27,372 nt of DNA from Apostichopus leukothele (taxonomy: Eukaryota > Echinodermata > Holothuroidea > Aspidochirotida > Stichopodidae). Position 1 is the stretch's first letter. Each line of letters starts with the position of its first letter. The notes under the pieces are model-generated. The model was not told where the DNA came from, did no database searches, and saw only the letters and a list, made by a program, of their open reading frames with translations. The stretch is taken from positions 350 through 27,721 of the forward strand of contig JAAAKB020000011.1 of assembly GCA_010014835.2 (NCBI GenBank), given 5' to 3'. The position numbers and the translations under genes were made by a program. This document shows, one piece after another, positions 10,301 to 25,185 of this stretch.

Positions 10301-11477
10301 TGACATTCCATTATACCCTGTGATGGTTCCATATCAATTCAATGTTTCCCCTTGGAGTTTATACCAAAGATTTAATTTTCACTCCATTTTACCTTTGACC
10401 TCTGATCTTTCATTCCAAGGGTTCACCGCTGTTTACGATGAGTTTTTGACAAAAAATTGGATAAACACACACAAATGACACACACATATTGACACGGTTT
10501 GACCCCTCCCTCTGTCATTGACTTCCAGTCACCCTGGGGTATCCCACCATGGGTGACCCACTGTGAGTAGCTACTCAGACAAATTAACCATTACCATGGC
10601 AACTGTTTCTATGGCAACTGACATAGCTGTATATATCCCAACTGGCAAAGGAACTACAATATCTCATCCTCCCTACGAGAGCAATGAGATAACAACTGCA
10701 TAGCCAGTTTCTAAAGTGTCACATTTGAAGCAGCTATTCAAGTCAGTGTTTATTAATGTTATTTGGTTGTGTTTGATAATAATATCCTTTAACAATGCAG
10801 CCAATCAAACTAACTAGTCCAGATTTATTTAAAAACTAACTTTAATCGAACCTTTTTGTTTTATATTTCTCCTTTGCTGTTTTGAGACATTAAATGTCTC
10901 AGGGTAGCAAATCTTTGGAATGGAACTATCCATTAATTCACTGCTGAATGTTCAATTGATGGAAAACCCCGGAAGGTGTCTTAGGACTAATTGCAATCTT
11001 GTTTTGTGTAATCTTATCTTGGTAATAAAAGCACAAATCCGCTTTAAGATCTATGTACTGATATCTTATACATAGACGATGAAGAGTAGGCATTTCACTT
11101 CCATCAAACTCAAAGAAGCAGATTAAAGTGAAGATTAGTATGCTTCCCACAATATGAACATGAGAACAAGCATTGCACATCTGTCAATCTCACTAGTTTA
11201 TATGTCATTTACAATTCAGTAACTTTGGAGATCCATCACTTAACAGTTCAACCTTAAGACATTCTCAAGTGATATGTTTGTTCCTTGTGGGGCAGCAGTG
11301 CTACAAAACTTCAGAAAATAAACCAAGTTTATTTGATAAATGCCAAGTATTCACCATTGATTGAGCAACAAACTGGTTATGTTCGTCCTGTAGTTCTACG
11401 GCTACTTGTCGATTACTGCCTAGATTGGTGTGATTCAATAGGAAAAGCTCCCTTTGATGATCCAGCCATTCGAACAT
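7241..11477 (-). CDS. TRIO: TRIO/Kalirin-family Rho-GEF, five internal spectrin-repeat exons
   Basis: TRIO and Kalirin are large multidomain proteins (SEC14 domain, spectrin repeats, then DH-PH GEF modules) that activate Rac/Rho in axon guidance and cytoskeletal control. Five minus-strand exons are seen: 11477-11355, 9934-9743, 9030-8890, 7711-7481 and 7363-7241. They have AG/GT borders and all are phase 0-0, joining to 810 nt or 270 residues. The product aligns continuously with the N-terminal rod of human TRIO/KALRN (as recalled). Landmarks are the WLDH/WMEH block, LNQEWQGFALAMDERS (human LEQEWKAFAAALDERS), QLCVFQQDAKK and KHTGIGKSLHKARALQ (human KHTGVGKSLHRARALQ). The SEC14 domain and first repeats (expected above 11477) and all exons after position 7241 were not found. 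Invertebrates usually have one such gene, so TRIO versus KALRN is not meaningful here. Confidence 0.93.
7481..7711 (-). CDS. TRIO: TRIO spectrin-repeat exon d
   Basis: 77 codons: GKTLLAALQQPVSP, HILDLIHEILQRHRHLQQLW and QLCVFQQDAKK. The human counterparts are GKSLLDKLQRPLTP, HVLDVIHEVLHHQRQLENIW and QLCVFQQDVQQ. The acceptor is TTCTGCAG and the donor GTAACT. It spans the helical linker between two spectrin repeats. Confidence 0.95.
7915..7928. repeat. 14-bp perfect palindrome
   Basis: ACTGGTTAACCAGT reads the same on both strands, and a related TTAACCAGTT follows about 15 bp later. It sits at the left edge of the compositionally odd block in the intron between TRIO exons c and d. Confidence 0.6.
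7978..8560. repeat. Intronic block of different composition, possible old repeat
   Basis: Between TRIO exons c and d the DNA turns G-rich on the plus strand (GGGGGAGGGGGAGGAGG near 7994, repeated GGGG runs to ~8490). Three overlapping plus-strand frames (7967-8557) stay open here. Their products show no domain, and two of them share a segment only because of the internal 52-bp duplication. A decayed dispersed repeat is the likeliest reading. Confidence 0.4.
8129..8232. repeat. 52-bp tandem duplication
   Basis: Two adjacent copies share TGTGTACA and a TTATTGACTGGGATTACAGG core followed by GGTGTGGCAAAGTCCCC. They differ at only a few bases, so the duplication is recent relative to the surrounding block. 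Confidence 0.9.
8890..9030 (-). CDS. TRIO: TRIO spectrin-repeat exon c
   Basis: 47 codons beginning YLTRVYDWEDQC (human YMSNVDSWCKAC) and ending in a DDFTTCYAE segment (human EHITLAYSE). The acceptor is TTTTTCAG. The donor GTTCTT is poor, but no other GT keeps the phase-0 join to exon d, so the call rests on homology and phase. Confidence 0.88.
9031..9742. other. TRIO intron between exons b and c
   Basis: 712 bp, AT-rich, with a short AATAATAATAA run near 9083. No repeat family or nested gene was seen. Confidence 0.7.
9743..9934 (-). CDS. TRIO: TRIO spectrin-repeat exon b
   Basis: 64 codons: SMYEHIHLILDAAN, LLKSGHFASEDIDRL, LNQEWQGFALAMDERSNLL and MSVMFHEKAE. The human counterparts are NVYVNINRIMSVAN, LVESGHYASQQIRQI, LEQEWKAFAAALDERSTLL and MSSIFHQKAE. 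The acceptor is TTAAAG and the donor GTAGGT. Both ends are phase 0 and join cleanly to the neighbouring exons. Confidence 0.95.
10129..10560. repeat. Probable dispersed repeat rich in TGACC motifs
   Basis: Within the intron between TRIO exons a and b this block carries repeated TTTGACCTTT, GTGACCCCTGACCTC and TTTGACCTCTGA motifs. Two related segments (GACTGTTTGACACAAAATTG and ATGAGTTTTTGACAAAAAATTGG) lie about 245 bp apart. Such motif-dense blocks are common in dispersed invertebrate repeats. I cannot name a family. Confidence 0.45.
10561..11354. other. Remainder of TRIO intron a-b, small palindromes only
   Basis: TGAGTAGCTACTCA (10564-10577) is a 14-bp palindrome. Two GGCAAC-type half sites lie at 10597-10620, and GAGACAT-TAA-ATGTCTC (10884-10900) is a 7-bp hairpin. 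No exon was recognised. The 80-codon minus-strand frame at 10938-11180 has no family match that I know. Confidence 0.5.
11355..11477 (-). CDS. TRIO: TRIO spectrin-repeat exon a
   Basis: It encodes MFEWLDHQRELFLLNHTNLG and ELQDEHNQFVAQSM over 41 codons, phase 0 at both ends. The acceptor is CCATGCAG and the donor GTGAAT. The human match is VVDWMEHNKGLFLNSYTEIG / ELQTQHNHFAMNCM. The ATG at its first codon is an internal Met created by the splice junction, not a start. Confidence 0.92.
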
Positions 11478-12256
11478 CTGCATGGAGAGAATAAAGATAA
11501 ATTATGAATTATAAATGTGTTTGTTCCAAGTCATTCATATCACCTGCACAACTGCTAGAAGCACCAGAAGTGTATCATAATTGAATACAGACGTCTACAC
11601 TGATATCATATCATGAGAAACAGTCCCTCAAAATGTTGCAGTCCCAATTTAGCTTCCCATAGATGTATGGCTAGTATTTTCTGCCAAATCCTGCAATCTT
11701 TAATATTTGTTTGAGTCAAACTACATCATTGTGGCACAAAAGCATTGCTTCTAATACACATCAGGGCATTTTATAAAGAAATTACCCTACTTGTCAATCT
11801 GATGACCTTATCATACAATCAGGTTGTCCAAATGGAAAATTTGCTCTTCCAAGAAAGACCTCATTATAGTCTCATCACATGTCAGACAGTACACCTATCT
11901 TTGTTCTTAACTTTCAACACATCATAACTAAGTGATAGACATCACCTTAGTGTGCAAGAATAAAATTTGGTTGTCACAGACGACTGGACAACACTTAAAC
12001 AATTTGAGCTGCAAATGTAGACAGCATCAGCTGTTTTGCACACATATTTAGCTCCTTTAACCCCTATTTATGGCATGTTGGTGGATGAACACCGGCTTAT
12101 ACCATGCCTTCTCTTTTCGATGAGTTTTCAGAGTGTCACGAGGGAGGCGTGTAATTGTCACACCCATTCCTGCTCCAAGAACTGCCTCTTAATATCCACA
12201 TTTGATGAACGAAAGTGTACCTCAGCATCTGACCACTTTCTCAAATACTGCTGGAG
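11478..12256. other. Stretch between TRIO exon a and the LINE, no exon found
   Basis: The preceding TRIO exon (SEC14/first spectrin repeat side) was looked for on the minus strand and not found. Small plus-strand frames (11745-11927, 12036-12260) show no domain. Confidence 0.55.
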
Positions 12257-14251
12257 GTGAAGGCTTCCCATTCTTCATCACTGCAGTGCAGCCATGGTGA
12301 AGGAAGTGGTTTCCAAACCATTGACAGAACAGAACCAAGCCCCATATCCCAATACATAAACCAGAAATACCAAATCCACCCAAGACTCAACAGTTCTCAT
12401 TGGTTATTAAACGTACACAACATCAGCAGTTCTGTCAAACAGATTAAAGTCTACCCAAATAACAAACCATGGATTACGAGGGAGGTCAAGTCGATTATCA
12501 ATAAGAAGAAACAACTCTATGGACAAGGGGATAAAGACGGATTGAAAGCTGTCCAAAAAGAACTCAAGAAGGTATTGAAGAAGGAGAAGGACACGTACAG
12601 ACGTAAAATAGAGGGACACTTTACCGAGAACAATATGAAACAAGTTTGGACTGGCATGCGACTGATGAGTGGTTTCACAAATGATACAAAGAACTCGTGT
12701 AAATTACCCGATACATCGATTGAATATGCCAATGAACTAAATATGTTCTATAATAGGTTTGATTGCCACGATTTTTCAGAGGAGGCCGACGAACTGCATA
12801 ATTTATTATCCAGTAATGACATGCCCCCTGATGCATTTTTAACTGTAACTGCAGATGAAGTATGCCACGAGTTTGCCAAACTAAATCCATCGAAGGCCGC
12901 TGGCCCGGATGGGCTGCAGCCACGTGTGTTGAAAGTTTGTGCTAATCAACTTGCCAATATATTTGCAATCATTTTTAATCTTTCATTTAGTACATATACT
13001 ATACCAACTGCATGGAAACGCTCTTGCATAATCCCAGTGCCCAAGAAACCGATTATTACATGCATGAATGATCTAAGACCAGTGGCTCTGACTTCAGTTG
13101 CAATGAAAGTATGTGAGCGTTTCATCTTAAAGCTTCTGAAACCTATGGTGGATCAATATCTAGATCCGATGCAATTTGCGTATAGGCTTAAACGCAGTAC
13201 GGAAGATGCCGTTCTATATAGTCTCGAAAGATTGTATTCACATCTCGAATACACAAATCTGGGTCACACTGCAAGAGTTATGTTTTTTGATTTTTCATCT
13301 GCTTTTAACACTATTCAGCCTCACATTTTAGTTAATAAATTATTAGGAATGAATGTTCGCCATGACCTTATCTCGTGGATTTTCAATTATCTTACTAATA
13401 GATCACAGTATGTAAATATCCGAGCATCTGATAGAACATCTGATATTATCACATCCAACACAGGTGCACCGCAAGGTACGGTCCTAGCACCATTCCTTTT
13501 CACGTTATATACATCTGATGTGAGGTCCACCCATGGAAGCTGCTCTTTGGTCAAATTTGCAGATGACACCGCATTGATAGGTTTGATAACGAAAGATGAT
13601 GATATTGCATACTTACAACAAATACAAAACTTTGTCACCTATTGTGGACAGAACTTTCTAGAACTTAATGTTAATAAGACAAAAGAAATGGTGATTGATT
13701 TTCGGAAATCTGAAGGGGTATCACAGAAAGTTACTGTCAAAGGAAGTACTGTTGAAAGGGTTGATAATTATAAATATCTTGGGGTTGTGATTGATAATCG
13801 TCTCGCCTGGCATGATCACGTTGATATGTTAATGAAGAAACTGAATTCTAGGATGCATTGTCTGCGTATGATTAACAAGTTTAATATTAATAACAACATT
13901 CTTGCCATGTTCTATAACTCTATTATTTGTGGTGTTTGGCAGTATAATTTGGTTTCATGGGGAGGCAACGTCAGGAAGGAAGATGCACATCGTATTGATG
14001 TTCTGATCAGACAGGCAAGTCGTATCATTGGGGATAGTCAGCCAACCTTGGCCTCGTCCTATCAACACCAACTGGGGGTTAAGTTGGAAAAGATCCTTCT
14101 TGATGAAGACCACCCAGTCCGCGAGTTTCTGGATAGAGCGATCATCCCTAGAAGTGGTAGGATGAGGCTGCCGTTGGCTAGAACTAACAGACACCCCTCT
14201 TCCTTCATTCCACAGTGCATGAAACGACACAACCTACTTCTTAGGCGTTAA
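12257..14251 (+). CDS. LINE reverse transcriptase ORF, endonuclease part missing
   Basis: 664 codons are open without a break. Residues ~60-140 resemble the linker between endonuclease and RT in CR1/L2/Rex1 LINEs (VYPNNKPWITREVKSI). The RT follows: PSKAAGPDG at 211-219, motif A DFSSAFNTI with catalytic Asp 345, motif B GAPQG at 403-407, motif C FADD at 434-437, then KTKEMVIDF at 474-482 and YLGV at 507-510. The C-terminal tail contains RASRIIG-like and RTNRHPSSFIP segments typical of the group. No apurinic-type endonuclease domain lies upstream, so the copy is 5'-truncated. The first ~55 codons, including the ATG, are probably flanking sequence read by chance. The open frame suggests a young insertion. 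It runs antisense to the TRIO exons. The exact clade (L2 versus Rex1 versus CR1) needs a phylogeny. Confidence 0.93.
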   Translation: MKASHSSSLQCSHGEGSGFQTIDRTEPSPISQYINQKYQIHPRLNSSHWLLNVHNISSSVKQIKVYPNNKPWITREVKSIINKKKQLYGQGDKDGLKAVQKELKKVLKKEKDTYRRKIEGHFTENNMKQVWTGMRLMSGFTNDTKNSCKLPDTSIEYANELNMFYNRFDCHDFSEEADELHNLLSSNDMPPDAFLTVTADEVCHEFAKLNPSKAAGPDGLQPRVLKVCANQLANIFAIIFNLSFSTYTIPTAWKRSCIIPVPKKPIITCMNDLRPVALTSVAMKVCERFILKLLKPMVDQYLDPMQFAYRLKRSTEDAVLYSLERLYSHLEYTNLGHTARVMFFDFSSAFNTIQPHILVNKLLGMNVRHDLISWIFNYLTNRSQYVNIRASDRTSDIITSNTGAPQGTVLAPFLFTLYTSDVRSTHGSCSLVKFADDTALIGLITKDDDIAYLQQIQNFVTYCGQNFLELNVNKTKEMVIDFRKSEGVSQKVTVKGSTVERVDNYKYLGVVIDNRLAWHDHVDMLMKKLNSRMHCLRMINKFNINNNILAMFYNSIICGVWQYNLVSWGGNVRKEDAHRIDVLIRQASRIIGDSQPTLASSYQHQLGVKLEKILLDEDHPVREFLDRAIIPRSGRMRLPLARTNRHPSSFIPQCMKRHNLLLRR

Positions 14252-14440
14252 TGCTTGCTTGCCCTGTTGGTATTTTCGTTATTGTTTTCGTTCTCTTCTC
14301 ACAGTGCAATGTATTGTTTCGGATTTTTGATCGTTCCTTCTGTTGTATATCTACACATGTTTTCATACTTTGTGATCTCTTATCTTTTTAGATGTTATAT
14401 ACTTGTTTTATACGAGCATTCAATTACCCTTTGTTAACTT
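12420..14440 (+). mobile_element. 5'-truncated CR1/L2/Rex1-type LINE copy
   Basis: Recognisable element sequence begins near 12420, in the endonuclease-RT linker, and runs through the RT to the stop at 14251. An unknown length of 3' UTR follows; the T-rich stretch to about 14440 is a guess for its end. I found no clear terminal microsatellite tail or target-site duplication, so both ends are approximate. The insertion lies above TRIO exon a, either in the intron upstream of that exon or near the edge of the gene. Confidence 0.7.
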
Positions 14441-15500
14441 AACATAGCGCTGCTCCGTATTCAGTTTAGTACTGTCTATAGATCTGATGAGTTCCAAAGT
14501 TCATGTTTGCTTTCGCAGCAAGGTTTTATGGATATAAGGAATATGTTATCACATTACAATATTTGATAAATTTGTTTAATACCTTTGACTAGCGAAGAAT
14601 CATAAACATATGGAATAATATTGAGCAGTCATAAACAATATTTCTTACTCTAATGCCTTTCAAAAGCACCCGACTTTGTAGCTAGATTTAGAGCTTTACT
14701 AATGTTATGCCGTGATTGGCGATTTTGCGTTCAATTCTTTAAGTAACATCATGAGTTCATTTATTAGGAGCGTGAAGACCATTAACATCAAATGGTTGGT
14801 CCGTATATACTTCTTAACTGTTTAGTTCATAGATACACCTAATAAACGGATAAAAAACGGTTAACCAGGTTGAAAGGGAACCGAAACACAAACTTGAAGA
14901 TTGGTATCGGCTTTATTGTGGCAAAGTTATGGATAGTTTATTGCGCAGTTTTGCGTACGAATGGATAACGGATTCCACAAAAAGATATTGTTACGCCTAA
15001 CTGATTTCAATATTAAAAGCAATATGCAATAATTATAAAACATGATTGTTTGCCAGGCTGACTATTCCTGATTGGTCAATATCGTAAAACAACCTGTGTT
15101 ATATACATTTCTTTCCAGCTTTATATAGTATACGTCAGTCTACGAAGGAACTGAATGTTTAACTTTATAACTGACAATCGTCGTTGAATAAACGGCTTAG
15201 TTTACTAGGGTGTTTAAAACCTTTCAATCGTCGTTAATCATAAAGAAATATCCAACATTGAGAAATCACAGGTGCTAAAAGAAAACGATGATGTTGCCAC
15301 TTAAATACCCCAAAGAGGTTTAGCCCCGGTTTTAGACAATTCAAATTATTTTCCTTTTTGTCACCTGCTGACATTAATGACAGATTTGAGTACTTATTTT
15401 TTCTCACATTGGCTATAAGTCCATTGTTTACATTGAGGATATGGAAATTGGCAAATATTGTTTTCAATTAATGTTGAACTCCACTGAACATTTAAGACAT
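14441..15500. other. CpG-rich non-coding end of left contig
   Basis: No exon of TRIO or CUL2 was found. CpG is frequent here: five in 14941-15000, for example. The TRIO introns to the left and the CUL2 intron right of the gap are CpG-poor. CAATCGTCGTT occurs twice (about 15176 and 15226). It may be LINE 3' UTR plus intergenic or promoter-like DNA. Confidence 0.5.
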
Positions 15501-15600
15501 NNNNNNNNNNNNNNNNNNNNNNNNNNNNNNNNNNNNNNNNNNNNNNNNNNNNNNNNNNNNNNNNNNNNNNNNNNNNNNNNNNNNNNNNNNNNNNNNNNNN
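15501..15600. other. Assembly gap, exactly 100 N
   Basis: The run is exactly 100 N, a conventional placeholder for a gap of unknown size. It separates the contig with TRIO exons from the contig with CUL2 exons. The 3' part of CUL2 and the 5' part of TRIO are both missing around it. Confidence 0.99.
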
Positions 15601-15752
15601 GTCAGGCAACAACATTCCTCATTGTTAATGTTAAGGACAATTTTGTGACTGAAATTAACACAGTTTCAGGTAATGTTTTCAAAGTAAAGTATTACTTATG
15701 ACAAAAGTTATTTCTGTGACACTGCTTTGAGCCTCTACTTTTGCCATTATCA

Positions 15753-20852
<5,100 letters not shown>

Positions 20853-20901
20853 TTTGGCAGCTGACCGCCACACTGGTCAAAGGTCAGTTTTGTCAAAGGA
20901 A
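20853..20901 (-). promoter_or_regulatory. CUL2 5' leader with possible 5'-UTR splice acceptor and DR1-like motif
   Basis: On the minus strand a pyrimidine-rich tract ends in TTTGACAG at about 20902, 50 nt before the ATG. It looks like an acceptor, so a non-coding first exon may lie further upstream. Just upstream of the start codon, plus-strand 20874-20886 reads TGGTCA A AGGTCA. This is a direct repeat with one-base spacing of the kind bound by HNF4/RXR-type nuclear receptors. The acceptor is a moderate-strength reading. The receptor site is a motif match only and could be chance. Confidence 0.35.
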
Positions 20902-22199
20902 CTGTCAAAGAGGAGACAACAAGATAATCTGTAAAATTGCATCTATAGGTCAAACAAGTTAAAACTGTTCCTTTCAATTGAATTGAAGATATGGAATACC
21001 AAACTGTAATATGAAATTACCGGGATATTCCAAACTGGTTGTACTCAGCAGACTTTTTGGGTCTGCTCTCCAAACTTATAGGAATATTCCTGTAGCTGAA
21101 CTTGTTTGTATAAAAATAATTGCTGGACATTTTCTGATCATCTTTACATCAACCCTCATCCTCTATAACTATTTGCAAGGTCAAAGGTATGAGTTTTAAA
21201 CACTGATGATATTTTGTTTCTGGCAACAGCAGTGTGGATTGGTGTCACTGTGGCGAGTTAGCTGAAAATGTTTTTCTTTTTCTTTCTTATAATTAAATTA
21301 TTTCATGACAGGAAAGTTATATTACTACTACAATTCCCAGTCAAATTCAAATTTTAATGAAATTCTAAATACTGAGAAATTTGTCAGTTAAGCAAACATT
21401 TCAAAGGTATGTTATTCCAAAGATAAATCAACGAGAACCACAAAAGAAAAGCTTCTGTAATAAACAAAAGAGAAAGGTTATTTTTCTTATTTCCATTCCT
21501 GTTTGGACAGATGGATCATCAGAGGCCAACTTCGAAGTGTATGCTCAAACTCACGACTAGTCCTAGATTACCACTCCTGCAGGGCGTGATGGCCTTTACT
21601 GTTGCAATTCTCATTTATCTGATTGCTGTCTAAGTAATTTCAGTTTGGTCCCGTTCGATTAGGCTACACGACTAACTTTATATTGTAAACATGCACTAAC
21701 GCCTTCGCGAAACTACTACATGTAACACTAACACAGCTTCGTTTGCCTAATTAGGCCTAGGCCTAGGTAATTATACCAGGAAACCATACTCAAAAAGGTT
21801 ACTTAGGACTCAAGTGAAAGAATAGTTTTTGAACCATTCACACTTAAAGAAACTATGCTTCCTTCTTAATTACCTCTAACAAACGTGGTAGTTTTGCGAT
21901 AATTTTCTGCTCCTTTGACTTTAACACCCTAGCATTACGTTGCGAAAGCCAAGATCTCTCAAGTGTAACGTGACCAATATCTAGCCCGTCGCGTTAGTTT
22001 GAAAAGGAAATCCCCGCATATGCCATATACAGTCTAGTATAGGATGACGAGGAGTAAAGTTTTTTCTGGGGTAAACCATCACAATTATATCGAATTAAGT
22101 TGCAAGCCTTAAATTTATAGTGATATGTGCATGACGGTACACAATGCATAACCAAATTATAGCATGCATTTATGAGCTTGGTTCAATTTGTGTTTAAAG
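20902..22199. other. Upstream region of CUL2, CpG rises from about 21.6 kb
   Basis: No coding exon was recognised on either strand. From about 21600 on, CpG becomes frequent, with seven in 21901-22020. AGGCCTAGGCCTAGG near 21753 is a short palindromic run. A transcription start for CUL2 could lie in or beyond this region. That is inference from composition only. Confidence 0.4.
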
Positions 22200-22760
22200 T
22201 TCTCATGAATATGTGAACTTTTGTATGGTGACTATCGTAGAGCAATAAACCAGCATGACGTCAGCCATAGTATCACTGTAATATAGATATTTAGTATGTA
22301 ACGATCGGTTTCCAAAAAGTTGTATCTCATTCCTTGTCACATGGTAAAAACGAAGAGATTGGATCATGGGTCCAATCCTCGTGAAAAGCTGAAAACCGAA
22401 CATGGCAAAAAGGCCTACAAATAATATATAGGCCTACTTGGAAAAGAAAGGGAACGTTACTGAAAGAGAAGGTAGAAAGAATAACCACTGGGAAGCGAAA
22501 GTAGGCAGAAAGAAAAGAAATTGCAGGAAGTCGAAGAAAGTAGTTTCTCTTCAACTTCAATATCGAAACGTTGCCGCACTTGTCAGTCCGTACGATCCGG
22601 TGGCCCTTAAATTCCCCCAAGGTCCCCAAAGTGTGACTTCTGTGGTTATTTATTCTCTCCTGGAATTATAACGATGACTCACTTTAGGCGCCCAGTTTCA
22701 TAAACTTTCATTACGTGCGATTTAATGACGGACTGAAGGTTGAAAGTAAAAAATAAAGTC
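22200..22760. other. Mixed-composition block, possible promoter or first exon, unassigned
   Basis: Purine-rich DNA (22440-22545) is followed by a CpG-containing stretch and a TGACTCA (AP-1-like) site near 22676. Overlapping open frames on both strands (plus 22438-22671, minus 22327-22629) show no recognisable protein. The plus frame is lysine/arginine-rich simply because of purine bias. It may be a non-coding first exon of CUL2 or of a divergent gene. I cannot decide. Confidence 0.3.
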
Positions 22761-25019
22761 GTTTGTCTATGCAGAATTTCTTCAAACCCACGAAATTTCA
22801 TGTTGTTGTCTTATACTTACAGCCCTCTTACTTGGTCAAAGCGATTTGTTCGGTAGTTTGATCCGTCTGGCCTGTGTTGTTAGGAAAATCAAGTGACAGA
22901 TCGTCATCTAATGGCTAATTGATATTCAGCAGTTGTCAACAAAGATCATGATGTCTAAGTTTTTGGTTTAATTACAAAGGTATTGAAATGCTTTCATATG
23001 TGTTAGAATTGTTTTCAGTCAAACTAATCAACCATATGATTCATCTCTTGCAAACTAGAAGCAATATTCTGGGAAATATTAGTTTTTATGATTATTTTGA
23101 ATAGGGCGACGGTACTCTGTTGTGGGGAAATCCTACTGCACTACAATACACACACTATGAACATTTTGTACTTACGTACGTACAAAGTGTATATGTCACG
23201 GTGGTGTACACTTAATCGCACATAGGCTAGCATTCTAACATATATACGACCGTACTGCGAGTTTGCCGAATGAATACGGTTGCTATGGGGTTAAAAAGTA
23301 GTTCCAAAGACTGAAAATATAAGGAATGTCACTGCAAGACACGGTAAGTGCACTTATTGTATAAAAGGATTTGGTACCGTAACTGGTCAAGTCGATAACT
23401 TCGCTTGATATTTGATTCATATATCTTAGACGGTATTAATGTAGCCTATCCTATCAGTACTTTGTGCATCTACAGACCTAACGTTAGGCCTAGTAGTAGT
23501 GTAGCACTAGGATGATGGTCAATATATTGGTTCGATAAGACCTGCTTCAAATGAGTAGCTTGTTGTAAATTAAGTTAAGTACGAAATGAAAATAATTAGG
23601 AATAACCACTGGTGCATGACTGTGAGTAAAGATCGTACTGTGATGAGCAAAGGATATGTGCTTAAATTATAGTGTCTGTAGAAACTTGATCCCAACCCCC
23701 CTTCACGCAAATGTAACGTCCCCATATGAATGAGTTTGTAATGCAAATCAGTGGTGTACGAATTGTGCAATATTTAATGCGAAAAACGGTCCAAAACGTG
23801 CCATATATTGTCAATGCCATATGTCTTTCACCTCCAGGTGGTAACTACCCTCTCTTATATTACCCTCAACAGTCGACAAAGCCATAAAAGAAGCACAAGC
23901 TGGAACAATTTGATCATAGAATTAAAAAAGGTTAAGCTGAGTAGAGAGGTCACAAGGGAAGATTTAATTTTCAGAGATATATAATACCCCATTATTTTTA
24001 ATGCCACCTTCCCATCTTCCCACACTATGTTTTTGATGCAACAGTCTCAACAGCGCATCGATCAATAACAATAGTATTTGGGTGACATACCGTGGTACGT
24101 TTGGGTGCTTTGCGGCAGAATTAGAATTTCATCATTTCCAGTCCACACTGCATACGTAACAATGAAAAATCTCTTGAGTGTATCGATTATCTATGGTCAT
24201 ATAGTGAACTACGTTATTTAGGAAACCAATTTAAAGCTATCGTCGAAAGACAAGTGTAATTTCTCTCCAAGTTATATGATATCAAAGAGAAAACATACAC
24301 TAGTATCGACATGAGATATGAATCCCTGATTGGACTCTGATTATGTTTCTGGTTAGCTGAGGGCGTAATTGGCTCAAATTTCACCATTTAGATATAAAAA
24401 AGGAGAAGAAAATCTCGGTGACATGTCGTCTTGGTGTCGTCTCATGAAACAGATGTAAAAATGGTGACATAAAAGGTGATCAATTTGGACAATCAATGAG
24501 AGAAATAAGTAGTTCTTTTCTTCGTGTGAGTATGGCATGTAAAATGATCGTTGTCAAGTTGCGAACTTCAAAATCTGTAGTAAAGTTATTTGTTTTCAAG
24601 CAGAACAAAAGTGTGAATTCAACAGGTTTTAATTTATTATATCATCAAGGTGAAAAACGGGTAGGAATTTGTTTACCCCCCCCCCTCGCTCAATTGAATT
24701 CTTCTTTGTAATCATGCATATTTATAAGAATATGCAAATCGCACTCACAATCCATCCAATCCTTCCCAATTTATTGAGTGCAATCGCAAAATATTTTTCT
24801 TTATGAGTAGGATTGTGTGCCGTAGCCTATACCTCGCATTGTGTTCCAATAGCCGAATATAGTGAAATAGCGCCACATTTAGTGGCTCTTTAGTGGATTC
24901 GCAGTTTGCTAACAGTTTTGTTGCATTTTATTTTGAAGAGTACAACTAACACATTTCTTATACACTTTTGATAGGGACCAAAACCTGTATGCAGCAAATA
25001 AAAGGGAGTATTCACAATC
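22761..25019. other. Intergenic-looking DNA, no gene recognised
   Basis: CpG is common (nine in 23161-23280). CCTAACGTTAGG (23477-23488) is a 12-bp palindrome. A C-run lies at about 24676. The short open frames have no domain. Confidence 0.5.
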
Positions 25020-25070
25020 CATGAAGGGAGGAAAGGTGGCAAGAAAAGTATGGAAAATGATACCAAAACT

Positions 25071-25185
25071 GTCCAGCAAAATCTTGAGATGCGCTTCTCA
25101 TAGAGCGTCCTTTGCTGGGTGGGTACGTGCGCTTTATAAACCTTTGTTATTATTTGTATTATTATTACTCTCTTCAAACCCTCTC
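25071..25185. repeat. Possible SINE-like repeat tail with inverted repeat
   Basis: CCAGCAAA (25073-25080) and TTTGCTGG (25111-25118) are inverted copies enclosing a smaller TGAGA/TCTCA stem. They are followed by TGCGCTTTATAAACCTTTG and an ATTATTATTA-rich run. A GCGCT-TATAAA segment leading into ATT repeats is a frequent 3' end in dispersed invertebrate repeats. The family is unknown. Confidence 0.4.

Noticed and set aside
11540-11600. Possible TRIO exon ending in GTTGTGCAG before GTGATA on the minus strand
   Set aside because: The short product has no similarity to the expected preceding spectrin or SEC14 segment.
22327-22671. Opposed open frames as a small basic protein gene
   Set aside because: The basic residues come from purine-biased DNA. 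No domain or splice context was recognised.
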